Positions 1-11,995 are shown, numbered from the stretch's first letter. The stretch is 64,000 bases of DNA from Strongyloides papillosus (GCA_005656395.1 SRSI01000073.1:496001-560000), one strand, 5' to 3'. The notes: generated from the sequence alone by a model not told the origin. Made by a program: numbers and translations.

Positions 1-2547
1 ACAGGAAAAACAAAAAGCCCCAAACCTCCATCAGGTGGAAAGACAACACCAGGGGGACCAACAACAACGACAAGAAAAACAAAAAGAACGAAAAAACCAA
101 AAACTACACCAAGTGGACCAACAACAACAACCGGAAATGGCAAACCACCAGTTAAACCACCAGGAAAACCAACACCAAAACCACCATCAGATAAAAAAAC
201 AACAACACCAAGAAGTACAAAAAGAACAAAAACACCACCAAGATCGACAACTCCTAGACGTACTGAATGTGATGATTGGAGGGATTATTATTACGAGAGA
301 TATCATAGTACCATTAAAATTAATGTAACAGAATATATCCAAACTGATAGATGTCAAGAAAAATGTTATAATGTAATTTTCGGAAAAGAAGTTTATGACT
401 ACTACCGACATTTAGAAATCTTAAGGAACAAAAAAACTGTGGATTTCGTTAAAAAACTTAATAAATTATCTTACAAATACTTGAGCTCCATAACAATTAG
501 AAATTATATTGAGAGAAAAATCATAAGTTTTTCATCTTATCCCAAGTTTAGTATATTTGAAAAACATGGCCAATTTGTATATTACAAGTATCGTAGATCA
601 TCAGAAAATCAAGAGTAAGTTTACATTGATGTTTTATCTATACTAATTACACTCTTTAGTTCTATATGGAGAAGAGATGGTTATATGGGTAAAGGAGAAA
701 TATTCCTTAATATAAGTGAAATTGATAATACGGGAAAAACAACAATTGTACAAGTTTCATTCTCCAGAGATGATAAATATATGGCTTATGCAATTTCTGT
801 TAGTGGAAGTAATTTGTGGACTATCAAATTTAAAGAAACTGATAAAAAATACAACAAAATCAAGGATGAATTGAAATATGTCTTTAGTCCATTTATGGGC
901 TTTGCCTACGAAACAAAAGGATTCTTCTACTCAGCATTTGTTGATAAAAAAGGAAAACTTGTTACCTCTTTGGTTGATGCTAAGGAAATGTATCATGCAT
1001 TATTCTATCATAGATTTGGTACAAAGCAAGAAAATGATATATTAATAGATGTAGTTTATGATATTCCTAATGTATTTGTCCATGGATGGGTATCACACGA
1101 TGAAAGAATGTTGTTTGTCAGATACTCCCTTGGTAATAGTGATTCTCAGCAAGGCATTAAATTCTTGAGATTACATAAAATATCCGAAAGTAGCATAAAG
1201 AAGGGAATACAATTGGAACCATTATTCACTAAATACGATGCACACTATTCAATTGTTGATTCTTTGTTCGATGAGGTCATCCTTTTAACAACAAAAAATG
1301 CTCCAAATGGTAGAGTTGTTAAAATTAACATTGGAAATGCAGGTCAAAGTGAAAAATATTGGAAAGATATTATTAGAGGAGACAGCAAAAAGTTTATCAA
1401 AAATGTCCAAGCCGTTGGTCAAAATTACTTGTACATCAATTACATGGAAAATGTTACAAATAAAGCATTTATATATGATAAACGTAATGGCAAAATGCTT
1501 ACCCAACTTGATTTCGAAACATCTTATCATGTTGAATTTTCTGGAAGTATTTTTAATAGTAGATTCTTTATTAGAGTTATAAATCAAGTTGTGCCACAAA
1601 TAATTTATACTGGAAATACATTAGATTTGAAGAGAATCAGTAAAAAACGACCATATAAATTAAAAGTTGTTGAGAGTACAGAAATAAGTGGAATCGAGAA
1701 AAAAGATTATGTTATAAAAACAGTGTACTACCAAAGCTTCGACAAAACAATGGTTCCAATGTTTATTTTCCACAGAAAGAATATGAAATTAGATGGTCAA
1801 AATCCAGTACTTCTTGAAAGTTACGGTGCTTTTGGTATTTCTAGTTTCCCAACATACTCTCCTTCAAATTTGATGTTTGTAACTCACTTTAGTGGAATAT
1901 ACGTTATTGCTGGTATTAGAGGAGGTGGTGAATATGGTGAAGAATGGCATAAAGCTGGTGCCGGTAAAAATAAAAACAATACTTTCAATGACTTTATTGT
2001 TGCTGCTGAATATTTAATTAAGAAGAACTACACTAGGCCAGCAAAACTAGCTATCCGTGGTGGTACAAATGGTGGACTATTAGCAGCTGTTGTATCAAGA
2101 TTAAGACCAGATCTTTTTGGTTCAGTTATTATGGGTAGTCCTTTATTAGATATGGTAAGATACACTAAATTAAACTTTGGTCTTTCTGGGGTTGAGGAAT
2201 ATGGAAACCCAGATAACAAAGAAGATTTTGAATATCTACTCAGATACTCTCCATATCATAACATCAAAATGCCAATGAGACCAGTTCAATGGCCATGTAC
2301 ATTAATACTAACATCGTTAAATGATCAAAATGTACATGCAGCTCATACATTGAAATACACAGCTGAATTATATCACGTACTTCGTAAAGATGGTATAAAA
2401 TACCAAAGAAATCCTGTTTTAGTCTCTGTTACCGAGGAAGAAAAACAGACAACTATTGTAACTGAAAAACAAATATTTAAGACTACAGTCGATGAATTTT
2501 CATTTGTGAAAGAAACATTAAATATTAAATGGAAATATTCATCTTAG
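1..2547 (+). CDS. Prolyl oligopeptidase-like (S9A) protein, 3' part, probable pseudoenzyme
   Basis: Two exons are visible: 1-614 (open in frame 1, running off the left edge) and 660-2547, split by a 45-bp GT-AG intron; joined they give 833 residues. The first ~95 residues are a Lys/Thr/Pro-rich low-complexity stretch of mucin or linker type. A propeller-like middle follows (FSRDDKYMAYAISVSGS) and then an alpha/beta-hydrolase C-terminus (GIRGGGEYGEEWHKAG, NGGLL, RPDLFG). S9A enzymes cleave after proline in short peptides. Here the nucleophile motif GGSNGG reads GGTNGG (ACA at 2065-2067), the GHG histidine region is replaced by a TEEEKQTT stretch, the catalytic Asp survives (LNDQN, 2323-2325), and the substrate-binding Arg after it is Asn. 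Family identity is clear. Loss of peptidase activity is inferred from these residues. POP genes are expanded in Strongyloides, which fits the organism guess. The 5' end is outside the window. Confidence 0.85.
615..659 (+). other. 45-bp intron in the POP-like gene
   Basis: GTAAGT donor and TTTAG acceptor. Splicing restores the reading frame between the YYKYRRSSENQ segment and SIWRRDGYMGKGEIF, matching the order expected in S9A propellers. The first in-frame ATG after the intron would otherwise be taken as the start, and that would be wrong. Confidence 0.8.
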
Positions 2548-4070
2548 TAATATAACTATCTTTTTTTAGTACAAAAATATATTTTTGTTTATAAAATTAT
2601 TGTTTAAAATCTTTTATTTTGTCTCTTTTAAAAAATTTAGAATTATTTAAATATTTTTCTAGAAATAAGAATGATTATGCCGCCAATTTTCAACTTAAAA
2701 CTATTATAATAATTGTTAAAAAAAAACATTTCAAGAAATTAAAGATGTGGTATTGTTTTGTAAATTGATAGTCATGATAAAAGGTATAATTAAAATTTCC
2801 CAATTCACAATTAAAATGTAATAAAATATTAGATGCTGCAACTAAAATAATCATTAAATTTCAAAAAAATATCATGATTATGAATTTATTAATTAAAAGT
2901 AAGAAAACCTTTAGATTATATGAATATTATCAACAGATTTTTTGAGTATTCATAGTAACTTTGCAATATCTTGTAGATTATCCCTTTCTGAGACTTTATA
3001 ATAAAAGCAAGAAAGTTTATTCTACAACTTTAAATAATAAATCTTTTTGATTGTTATTTACTAGATCGTTAAGTTATTAATCGAAAAAAGTAATTGTTTC
3101 TAACAATAAATATGAGTTAAAAATTTTTTGTACTAACTTTTGATTCAAAGAATGTTGCCAATGAATAAGTAAATGGATCATGAAATTTTAAACCATTATC
3201 ACTAAGTTATAATTTCCGTTATTATATTTTTTATTGGTAAATTATTTTTGATAACTTTCAATTTTAACGAATAAAATTACAATTTATTACATAAAATATA
3301 TGTTAGAAAATCTATCATTTATTTTAATGTAATACAAAGTGTAAATATACAACTTTCACTAGATACTGCAAAAGCAATATTTGTTACAAAAAATATAAAA
3401 AATTTATGTTTATCATTAAAAACTACAAAACATTTAACGTAAAATATTATGTAAATATTTTATTTCACTATAATTTAAATAAAAAGATGACGTTTCATTT
3501 TGATTTTTGTTGTAAAGATTATGAATGCAATAAAGATTATATAAATTAAAACTTATTTCAAAATTTTTTTTGATGTTTTAACAAAATAAAAGTTATAGCA
3601 TTCATTAACTAACAAAATTTTCTTTCTTTAGACTTTCAATAACTATTACACGTAATTAAATTTTATGTTTTATAATTAATTTCACTAATTTTTAAAAATT
3701 AACATTTAGAAAAATTATTAATTTATTCTTTAAATAACATAGTATAAAATCGATAAAAATTTTATTTTAAATCCAATTTTTAAAATTTATATATTTTAGT
3801 TTACTTTTAATACTTATACGAGTTTAAGATTTATTTAATATCAAAATATTATTGTCAAAAATTTTATATAAATTAAATTTTCTACACAATAGGTTTTACT
3901 TCCTCTCTGATCAGTAAAATTATTTTTTCTAGGTGTTTTCAGTGTACCACTGATATGCTTTGTATGTTTAAAAAATAAGTTATTTAAATGAAACCATTTA
4001 GTATTACAAGTGTTTGACTATTTTTATAAAATAAAATTTAGAATTATGACTATTCGAGAAATGGAAACTT
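2548..4070. other. Gene-free AT-rich stretch
   Basis: Downstream of the POP-like stop codon. No open frame, TIR pair or structured repeat is visible. The POP polyadenylation site probably lies in the first 100 bases, but no clean signal stands out. Confidence 0.6.
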
Positions 4071-4985
4071 AAGGGGTTATGAAAAGACCGAGAAAAAAGA
4101 GAAAACAATTAAGTCTTGTGAAGGTTGTCATTATTATTCTATAGAACATGAATATGCCAAATCTTTAGAAAATGAAAACAAATATGATTTAAGGAATTGA
4201 GATAGTAAAGAAGGAGGAAGTGAAGAATTACGGAAAATGTATGAAAATGAAAAGTAATAACAATGACTATATTTAAAATAATTAAGAAGAGCTTAATAAA
4301 AAATATGTAAAAGTTGACTATAGTGATTGTGATAATAAAGAAATTATGCGTAAAATTAACGTGAATATTGAAGAAGGAAGTAAAGAAGTAAAAATTAATT
4401 ATGAAGAAAGTGATGAAAAAGATATAAATAAATTAGTAAATAGGAAAGTAAAAAAATTTTATTCATCAGAAGACTATAAAAACATGGAAAATTACAGTGA
4501 ATATACCAAAAAAAATTTAAATCAAAAGAAGAGGATTAAGATAAAGGTAAGAAAATAAAAGTCAAATCTACAAAAGAATATGAGAAAAAAATTATTAGTG
4601 AATAATAAACAAGTGAAGATAGAAAAAATAAAAGTTAAACCTGAGAATAAATAAAAAAAAAGAAATTACTAGTGAAGAGGAGACAGAGAAAACGTACAGA
4701 ACATAAAAATCAGATTAGACCTATGGAAGATCACGAAAAGAAAAATGAATAAAAATATTATTAAAATTAAGAAGATGAAGAAAAAGGTGAAAATGTGGAA
4801 AAAAAACTATGAACAAGAAGAAAATAGAAGAAAATTATTAGAAAGACGAAGACAATGAAAATGAATCAAAAAATATATCTGAAGTAGAGGGAAATGTAAA
4901 AAGTTATATATTGAGCAAAAAAAATTTAAGAAAAATGAATGATTATTTGAAAAATTACCAGTAATAAAGAGTAAAAAATTAATTG
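4071..4985 (+). other. Purine-rich, Lys/Glu-coding-like block (decayed low-complexity gene?)
   Basis: About 900 bases in which the plus strand is almost all A and G apart from T of stop codons. Short open pieces encode Lys/Glu/Asn-rich peptides, the longest at 4346-4558 (70 codons, e.g. EEGSKEVKINYEESDEKD). Frames are interrupted by many TAA codons. It resembles the wreck of a charged low-complexity protein, or simple purine-rich expansion. No domain is recognisable. Confidence 0.35.
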
Positions 4986-4989
4986 AATA

Positions 4990-5235
4990 ATATAGGGGGA
5001 ATCTTTGACTCTCAACTAAACTATCATAGGAATATAATAAAGGATCCGTTCTTTCAAAGGGATAGTCCTGGGAAATTAGAGAGTCGCGTTAAATCCACTA
5101 CATAAAAGGGACCGTTTCACGTTAAATAATCAGTCTTTGCTTTTATCCGTTTTTTAAGTCGGCTTAGGACTTTCGGTGTTAATGTACAACCATTTCTTCT
5201 AATAAAGTTATTATTTTTGTGTACGTGTTTTCTAT
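4990..5235 (+). repeat. Possible solo LTR
   Basis: A G-run (ATAGGGGGA) resembling a polypurine tract is followed by a more GC-rich segment. It has a TATA-like CATAAAAGGG near 5103, then AATAAAG near 5200 and a GT-rich tail, the order expected in an LTR (promoter, polyA signal). No second copy or clear TG...CA ends were found in the window, so this is only suggestive. Confidence 0.25.
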
Positions 5236-6190
5236 TTCTTATTAATACCCATCAATTTAAAATATTGCTATATCTAAAATAATTATCATTAAAAATTTCT
5301 ATTGAAACACAAACAATTAAATTATTTCTATTTTACTTTTATTTTTAAAATTATTTAAGTAAATGACTATCCAATAAACATATTAAACCATTAGTAGAGA
5401 TATTTTTTTCTAATTAATAAATAAGAATTAATAGAAAAATATTAGTTTAATTATACAAATTTTAAAAATAGTCACGTAATTTTTATGTATAGATATGTGT
5501 AGTAATAAATAAGTTCTAAAATTATCATTATTATTTGTTAAACGTTGTCAAATTATTATTTGTACAAATACTCACTAATCACTACCAAATTTATTAAAAT
5601 AATAAAATGAATATATATAAATTTACGAACAATTTTAAACAATTTCATTTATTTTATAAAATGTATGACAAACTGATGTTATTTGATAAGATACATATTT
5701 TATTACGTCTGTTTTACTTGTTAACTAATTGACGTGGCAAGATGGTGCACAAACACTTTAATCAACTCTAATAGCTCACCAAATTCAATAATAAATCAAG
5801 TCCATTAGCATTTATTGATGAAAGTAAGAGATTTTTTCCATCGAAAATCTCTTCAGATAATAATTTTAATATTCCAAGAATTCCATTAACTTGTTGTAAA
5901 TATAAACTTTCATATTGAGAGATAAAAAGAATTATAATATGTTTGGAAAATATGGATAATTATTATGATAAATATTTAAAGGGTAACTTTTAAAATTTTT
6001 TAGCACTGCCTAAATGATAAGACAAAAACTGTTGTCATTCGTTGATTTTGTCTTACAAATGTAATCTCAAATGTATGAATGTGTACTTCCGGGAGCCCAA
6101 CATTTTGTTTCACTAAAGGTTTACTCTCAACGGCCTATTAAATCTTTGGTAATTTTTTTCTTTCCTCTAATGTTGATTTTAATTAAATTT
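5236..6190. other. Gene-free AT-rich stretch
   Basis: Nothing supportable: no long frame, no TIR pair, no RNA gene. Confidence 0.55.
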
Positions 6191-6191
6191 A

Positions 6192-6840
6192 CTATGGTAC
6201 ATCATCTATTGGTAGAAATACCTGTTTAAATTCTGCATCGTTCTCAAGATTTGTTGATAGAGATTAGAGTATCTGAAGTCCTTTAAACAAGATTTCTTCA
6301 TTCCATAAAAGGTAACGGGAATCATCAACAAGCTTAGAAAGACATGCATCTGCTATTCTTTTAACCTCTTTAACGTGATGATTAAATTGAACAGGGAAAA
6401 TCTGACATAATGTACTAATTGCCTTCTAAGTTTAATGAATTAGAATTTTGCTTCATTTAGCTGTATTTATGTGCTCTTCAAAATGACGTCTGATACAGCC
6501 ATAATACATGTCCAAAAACCATTTTTATTGTTTTATAACTGGTTTTTCAACATATTTGTTTGGGTAATTAAATGGGCTTAGATCCGAAGAAGTGTGATTA
6601 AATTGTTCACCATTCAGTTCCTCGAAATATTTCAATTTATATTTAAGAAAATCAAAGAATATTAATGTATCCTTGACATTCTAAACAGATACCCTGTTCA
6701 ATCATTATCTGTATTTGCATTCTTGATAATTTTACTGGCAATGATAAATATTTTGGGACTTGAACAATATCTTTGTTATAATCTCTATATATTCTCAATT
6801 TTTCAAGAGAAATTGCGGCATATGAAGAATCATCAAACAA
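6192..6840 (-). pseudogene. Broken gene fragment, possibly PI4-kinase alpha-like
   Basis: Reading the minus strand, a 62-codon open piece (6840-6652) is followed after a frameshift by one long frame to 6192 that is protein-like throughout but has six in-frame stops. Conserved-looking stretches include LDMYYGCIRRHFEEHI and RIADACLSKLVDDSRYLLW. The last part recalls the helical region of phosphatidylinositol 4-kinase III alpha (RI-D-L---V---LLW---L--ILQ-LS pattern) by memory-based comparison only. The pseudogene call is firm because of the stops; the family is tentative. Confidence 0.45.
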
Positions 6841-6965
6841 TTTTATGTAAGAAATCCATCACTTGCCTTTTCCATGATAAAAAAAGTAATTATCATTCTA
6901 TTCATGAATGACTACAATAATGTTTGTCATTTTTCATGTAGTCATTTACCATTCAATGTGAAAAA

Positions 6966-7286
6966 TCATGAAAATTGTAAGAATCTAATCTCTTCAAATG
7001 TTTTATGACTAACTAAATTTGAAGATTCAACAAATATAAAAAATATCGTTACTAGAAGTGTAATAATATCTATAATACAAATAGGACGGTTCATGTATTT
7101 TATACGACTACTAAATTTAATATATTGGGCATTAGCTTTTACACACCATAAGCAAAGAAAGGATTCTCCCATAAAATATATCCTTTCAATTATTTTAAAA
7201 TTTTGAAGTAAAATTTTAACAATAAATGTATAGGTGAGAGAAAGCGATTTTTGGTGGTTAACCTTAATTAAGAATATTTTTATCAC
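6966..7286 (-). pseudogene. KCNQ (KQT)-type potassium channel fragment, S2-S4 region
   Basis: A 106-codon minus-strand frame. Its second half matches the KCNQ voltage-sensor layout: a [19 protein letters not shown] segment in the S2-S3 linker position, [19 protein letters not shown] for S3 (KCNQ: RKPFCVIDIIVL), and EEIRFLQ where S4 begins (ALRSLRFLQIL). KCNQ channels are six-pass K+ channels; here only S2 to the start of S4 remains. The S4 arginine series is cut off by a stop, and no pore (GYG) was found nearby. It could be a lone exon of a decayed gene. Confidence 0.5.
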
Positions 7287-7289
7287 TGA

Positions 7290-8048
7290 AGACTATGCAA
7301 AATAGTTTATTAAGGTAAATATGAGTCATCCCCTTATCAAATATAATATTTAATGCATCCGTCTTTTGTTATCAAAATACTTTTAGAATCCTCTTTATAC
7401 TTAATTTAAAAAAATTATTTTTGTTAAGATTGTATTTGATATTTTAAGAACATTAGGCTTTTTACAGAAAACCTCTCTGAAATTGAAAATAAGAAAATCT
7501 CTTTGAATTCTAAATCTGAGACCGTGTATACACCATGACACTTTCTTCAACTTCAATGTTATTTCTTTAAGATTTGAGAATGGTACACTTTAATACCAGT
7601 TATCATATGTTAAATTAGATTGAATTAATAAAGAACATTGAAATATCAATCCAAAATCCATCTTAAGTATTAAAATTCTTAACCGCAAAATTTTATCTTC
7701 CTACAAATGGAAAAGAGGTATAAATAAGCATCTTTTAAAGGAGAAATCCTTTCTTTTATTATACTGATAAAATAGTTTCGTTAAATCTCTGATTGTGAGA
7801 TACAATGACTAATTTCGTCTAAAAGCATTTTTTAAGTGTATAAATTGAAAGACTTCATAATACTTTGAAATATATTTCTATTATTTTTTTATACTCTTTC
7901 AAAATCCATTAGAAAAAAAATGATGGATAAAACTGGAGTTTCAAGGATATTGAAAAATCTGTAGAATGATGTGAATTTTAATAGTTTTGAGTAGGTTTTT
8001 ATTTCTTGCAATAAAAGAGCCTAAAATTAATTATTTTCAGCAGTTATG
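7290..8048. other. Gene-free AT-rich stretch
   Basis: No supportable feature between the channel fragment and the WD-repeat pseudogene. Confidence 0.5.
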
Positions 8049-8049
8049 A

Positions 8050-9061
8050 TACCGTAGAACTTATTAATTTTGGCAAATGACTCTATAAAAACATTAAAAT
8101 ACGTAGAAAATTTAGTACCAGTGGTCATAAAGTTAAATCAATTAATATTCTGCCACTTGGTAATTTTATAGTATCTCCGATTAACAAGGATAAAATTATT
8201 GTTTATAATATCTTAGTTGGACGTGAATTTAGAAATGTATGTTTTGTTATTTCTTCTTATCATTATTATTCTTTTTTTAAATTTTACCAAAAAATATATA
8301 GATGTTATCAAGTTGTTTTCGTATAAGAGAGTTCAAAAGTTTTATATACATCAATAAAATGTAATGATGACATAAAATATCTTTCATTAGAAGATAATAA
8401 ATATGTCAGATTCTTTAAAGGACAAAAGGAAAAAGTTTTATCTCTTAAATGTCATTTAATAGTAAAATCTTCCTATTAAGTAGCGAAGATGGTATAATTA
8501 AAATTATGAGAAATTATGGGTGTTTTTATAGTTCTCATTAAATTAATAAGAATCCTATAGTAACATATGTTCCTAAAGGTATAATATTTTCTGTATCAGT
8601 GGAATGGAATCTTGTTAAACTTTTTGATTCAAGAAACACCAACATCCTTTTATTTAGAATATTTGGCTTCCACTCATATCGCGGCAAAATTAATAATATT
8701 AAGTTTCCTCCAGATTGAAGAAAACTTATCGTTAGTGGTAATGGAACCAATTTCTACATTATTGATACATTCTCGTGAGAAAGAATTATTTTTGAAGAAA
8801 TTAATAATTTAAAAAAAAAGAAAATTTGACATTGATTTCTCTCCATGTGGAAAATGTATTATTGCTGGAAGTGATTGTGGTGAAGTAATTTATTATTACG
8901 CCTCATCAGGGAATATAATTAAGAAATTTTTTTCAAATCATGATAGTTTCGTGGGAAATGTTACCTTCAAAAAGAAGTATTTAATGCTAGCTAGCGGTGG
9001 AAGGAATGTTATCTGGTGGACACCTGATTATTATGATAAAGTCTTTGGAGATTTTGATTAA
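8050..9061 (+). pseudogene. WDR82/Swd2-like WD40-repeat pseudogene
   Basis: Successive frames match the order of WDR82/Swd2, the WD-repeat subunit of Set1/COMPASS and of a phosphatase-termination complex. An N-terminal blade (SGHKVKSINILPLGNFIVS) comes first, then DIKYLSLEDNKYVRFFKGQ (WDR82: TIRYLSLHDNKYIRYFPGH). Next come LLSSEDGIIKI, a PKGIIFSVSVEWNLVKLFDSR blade, and a C-terminus FDIDFSPCGKCIIAGSDCGEV ending in a LASGGRNVIWW motif like WDR82's FASACSNMAFW. There are frameshifts near 8270 and 8480 and in-frame stops near 8550, 8720 and 8812. The gene cannot make a WD propeller. No introns are evident in the matching parts. Confidence 0.72.
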
Positions 9062-9382
9062 GTATAATGTGAATGATAATTTGTCATATTTATCTATAAT
9101 TAATTAGGATATGAGTTTTATTTTATCTTTATGTATATATTTGTATAATAATGTGTATAGGATTTTTTAAAACTTAGTTATAATTATTTGATTTATTGTT
9201 AATACAAGTTTGTGTGACGTGTATTTTAGTATTATTATATATAATACTTATAAATTAATGACAAAATTTTAACTTTTAGAGTATAAAATAGATGAAATCA
9301 TTTAATAAATATTATTTTATACTCTATCATTTAAACACATCTAAAAGGTGAGCAAAAGAAGTTAGAGGAAAGACAAAAAGTT
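9062..9382. other. Gene-free AT-rich stretch before tRNA
   Basis: Nothing else seen. The short T-runs just below 9383 could terminate RNA polymerase III transcription of the minus-strand tRNA gene. Confidence 0.5.
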
Positions 9383-9504
9383 TGACGGAAGTGGGATTTG
9401 AACCCACGCCTCCATTCGGAGATCAGAAAGCCCAGTTACGATGCAGAACACTGCACAAGCAGTACGCTTGAGTCTGACGCCTTAGACCACTCGGCCATTC
9501 CGCC
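9383..9504 (-). tRNA. tRNA-Leu(CAA) with 38-nt intron
   Basis: The minus strand reads as a class II tRNA. The acceptor stem GGCGGAA/TTCCGTC has seven pairs with one G-U. The A box is TGGCCGAGTGG and the T arm GTGGGTTCAAATCCCAC (B box). The anticodon stem TCAGA/TCTGA flanks loop C-T-CAA-G, with CAA at 9468-9470. A 38-nt intron (9429-9466) follows the base 3' of the anticodon, as in other eukaryotic tRNA-Leu(CAA) genes. A long variable arm (CTCCG-AATGGAG) confirms Leu. CCA is not encoded. It appears fully intact and is the only RNA gene seen. Confidence 0.95.
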
Positions 9505-10206
9505 GTGGGGGCCACCTTTTTACATATTATATGCAGTATTGTATGTACATAACATAAAAATATATTAGAAATTGTTGTTAGTACTTAAAAGGTAAGTTTT
9601 TTTTATCTTTATAATAATATTCAATATAATTAGACTATGTAGTCAATGTATAGGCAATTTACTATCCCTGATTTAATAAACCTAAAGTAAACAATTAGGT
9701 TTAAATTTTTTATTAAAGAAAGAAAAAAATCAGTTTATCTTTTGAAAAACCAAATAAGATATATTTTTAGTAATTTTAAACAATTAATTGTTTTAAATAA
9801 ATGAAAAATAAAAAAACTCAATAAAATCAATTATATGTATACTTTTTAAAAATACAATTTTATTTATATATTAATGTAATTGTATTGTTGTAATTCTACA
9901 TTATCACTTTTTGTACTTTTTCGTTTCGGTAGAGCCACTCGAAAAAAAAAGTTGTTTTTGGTTATTTAATAACATTTTTGATAAATGACCTCTTAAATAA
10001 AGTGTTTTTTATTATTTATAAGCAATTGACTTTATCATTTTTTACTACAAAAAGCAAAAATGCTACAATATCGCGCATTAGTGTCTCAGATATATAATAT
10101 TCTATGTTCATTTTTTATACAGTCAACTCAACCAGATAGTTATTTAACATGTTTCTAGGTGTTTTTTATGTTTTCTATTTCTTCACTTGGTGAATCTCTC
10201 TGTCAT
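9505..10206. other. Gene-free AT-rich stretch
   Basis: No frame, repeat ends or RNA structure noticed. Confidence 0.5.
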
Positions 10207-10437
10207 TTAAATTATCTGTGTGTAGGCTCCAAAATCAGAGTCTACAACATTATATTTGCTACAAATTTTTAAATAACTAAGACCTTGGGCTTCAAGCTTG
10301 TTAGACTCGTATAATCCCAATCTATTGGAATTCATTATCGATTTCTCTTCAATAAGTACTTCAATAATAGCTTTCAAGGTCTTGAAATCTCTATTTGACA
10401 TTGTGTTAATGAATAATTTACTATCTCTATGACACAC
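10207..10437 (-). pseudogene. Isolated coding-like fragment, family not recognised
   Basis: A 76-codon minus-strand frame with ordinary protein composition (FKTLKAIIEVLIEEKSIM, LYESNKLEAQGLSYLKIC) in contrast to the Phe/Ile/Lys-rich noise of neighbouring frames. It ends in DFGAYTQII. No splice-linked partner exon or domain was recognised on either side. It sits among other gene fragments, so it is probably one more decayed exon; a real small gene is less likely. Confidence 0.3.
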
Positions 10438-10938
10438 TTCACCAAATGTATATAGATGTTATTAATTCTGCAAAGTTAATTAACAATATTTAGTTAAAAC
10501 TACTTTATTTTTTAAAGTATTTTTCTTACCATTACTAAAAAATTGACATATTATTATTTAAAAACGCTTAAATTTATCATAAAATTATTTTGTCCACGTT
10601 AAAATTCAAAACTGCTAGTGACTATTTGAGGTACACCTATCAAGATACTAGAATGGGTTATCACTTACTTATGCTTTAAAATTAAATCAATTTTAATTTT
10701 TTCCACATTATAGATGGTAAGGTTATATATTATAGTTATCAAATACTTTATTTTAATATATAATCATTTTTTTATCACTTAAACTCGAATTTAAAAGTGG
10801 CCCTATCGAAACAGAAAAGTACCTCACTTTTTCATATTATCATAAGTTTAAGAGTTCAATGTTTAAATTTGATTAATTTGACTAAAATTTCATGCAACGA
10901 ATATTTGTAATAGTATCAACTGTTTACAAAATTTCATA
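10438..10938. other. Gene-free AT-rich stretch
   Basis: Nothing supportable. Confidence 0.5.
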
Positions 10939-11263
10939 CAGTCAGCCCCCACGTATACGCCGTAGATTGGTTTCAGAGATTACCGCTGATGTTAGCGAAC
11001 GGTAATATTTCTTGTTTTTTTATGTGCTAAGACTTCTAAATTATAATTACAGATAAATAATATTTTTTTCTACAATTGTAAAAAGGACAGTGTTATTTTA
11101 GTTAGCTTAAATTTAAAAAAAAACAAGAAATTTAATTGTACATGGAGTTTGTATTCTAAGATAGCTAAAATAAAATCGCAAGTACCTCCATTATATATCT
11201 TTCTAGTTTCTGGAAATTTTCAAACTGCGGATAACTGAAACCGCGGATACGGGGGGCCGACTG
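10939..11263. mobile_element. Tigger/pogo-type MITE (325 bp)
   Basis: Imperfect terminal inverted repeats: the left end CAGTCAGCCCCCACGTAT, and the reverse complement of the right end CAGTCGGCCCCCCGTATCC, followed in both by a CCG/GTTTCAG motif. TA dinucleotides at 10937-10938 and 11264-11265 flank it. The CAGTCGGCCC(T/C)CCGTATCC terminus is the known Tigger/pogo end. The interior has no transposase, so it is non-autonomous. Confidence 0.8.
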
Positions 11264-11995
11264 TATACGTAAACTGTTGTTGAGTATATATACTAAGATT
11301 ATAAATGATTGAACATTTTAGAAATATTAAAGTATAAAAACAATGAAATATTAATTTATTAATTAATATGAATCGTGAGATATTTAAATATAAAGTGCAC
11401 ATATCAACAATATTTTAAAAATTCTTATTATATGTAATTTTTATTAAACCATCTGAAGGCTTTGCCTCATCATGGCTTTTTAACATTTTAATGTATTCTA
11501 CTTGTAATATATTAAACAAAAATATGCAACACTCTTTGGCTAGTTATTAATTAATTTTGATGATATAAAGCTTCCCTATTAATATGGTGCTAGTTTTTTT
11601 TAAATGAGGCACAAACTACTTTTTTTCGTTCGATTTTGAAAATATTATTACAAAACAAAACTATAAAAAAAAGTATTTCAAGAAAAGGTGTTATTTAAAA
11701 TTGAATTGATCCATTACAGCTAAAACGTTTTGATGCTCGTATTCGGCACAAAGTCAAAAAATAGATCTACTGACTATTTAACTATTAAAATAGGTTAAGT
11801 TACAAAAGAGTTATTGTAAAGAAAAAATGAAATTTCTTTTTTTTGTTTTAGACACGCTATTTGAACTTTTAAAATAATACTTACTTTAACTACAAAATAT
11901 TTTTTTACTAGTAATTAAATAGTTTATTTAATTGCGTTTAAAATTTAAAAATTCCTACGTATCATATTTAATTAATAAATTACCACTTCAATATA
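11264..11995. other. Gene-free AT-rich stretch
   Basis: No supportable feature. Confidence 0.5.

Noticed and set aside
35..328. 97-codon Gln-rich frame at the left edge
   Set aside because: It is the +1 shadow of the Thr/Pro/Lys-rich stretch of the POP-like exon, whose frame 1 stays open and splices into the peptidase domain.
1285..1599. Antisense frame in the POP-like gene
   Set aside because: No family features; falls wholly inside a conserved coding exon on the other strand.
685..2547. POP-like gene starting at the ATG 685
   Set aside because: Upstream sequence is coding, and a clean intron at 615-659 joins it; the ATG is internal.
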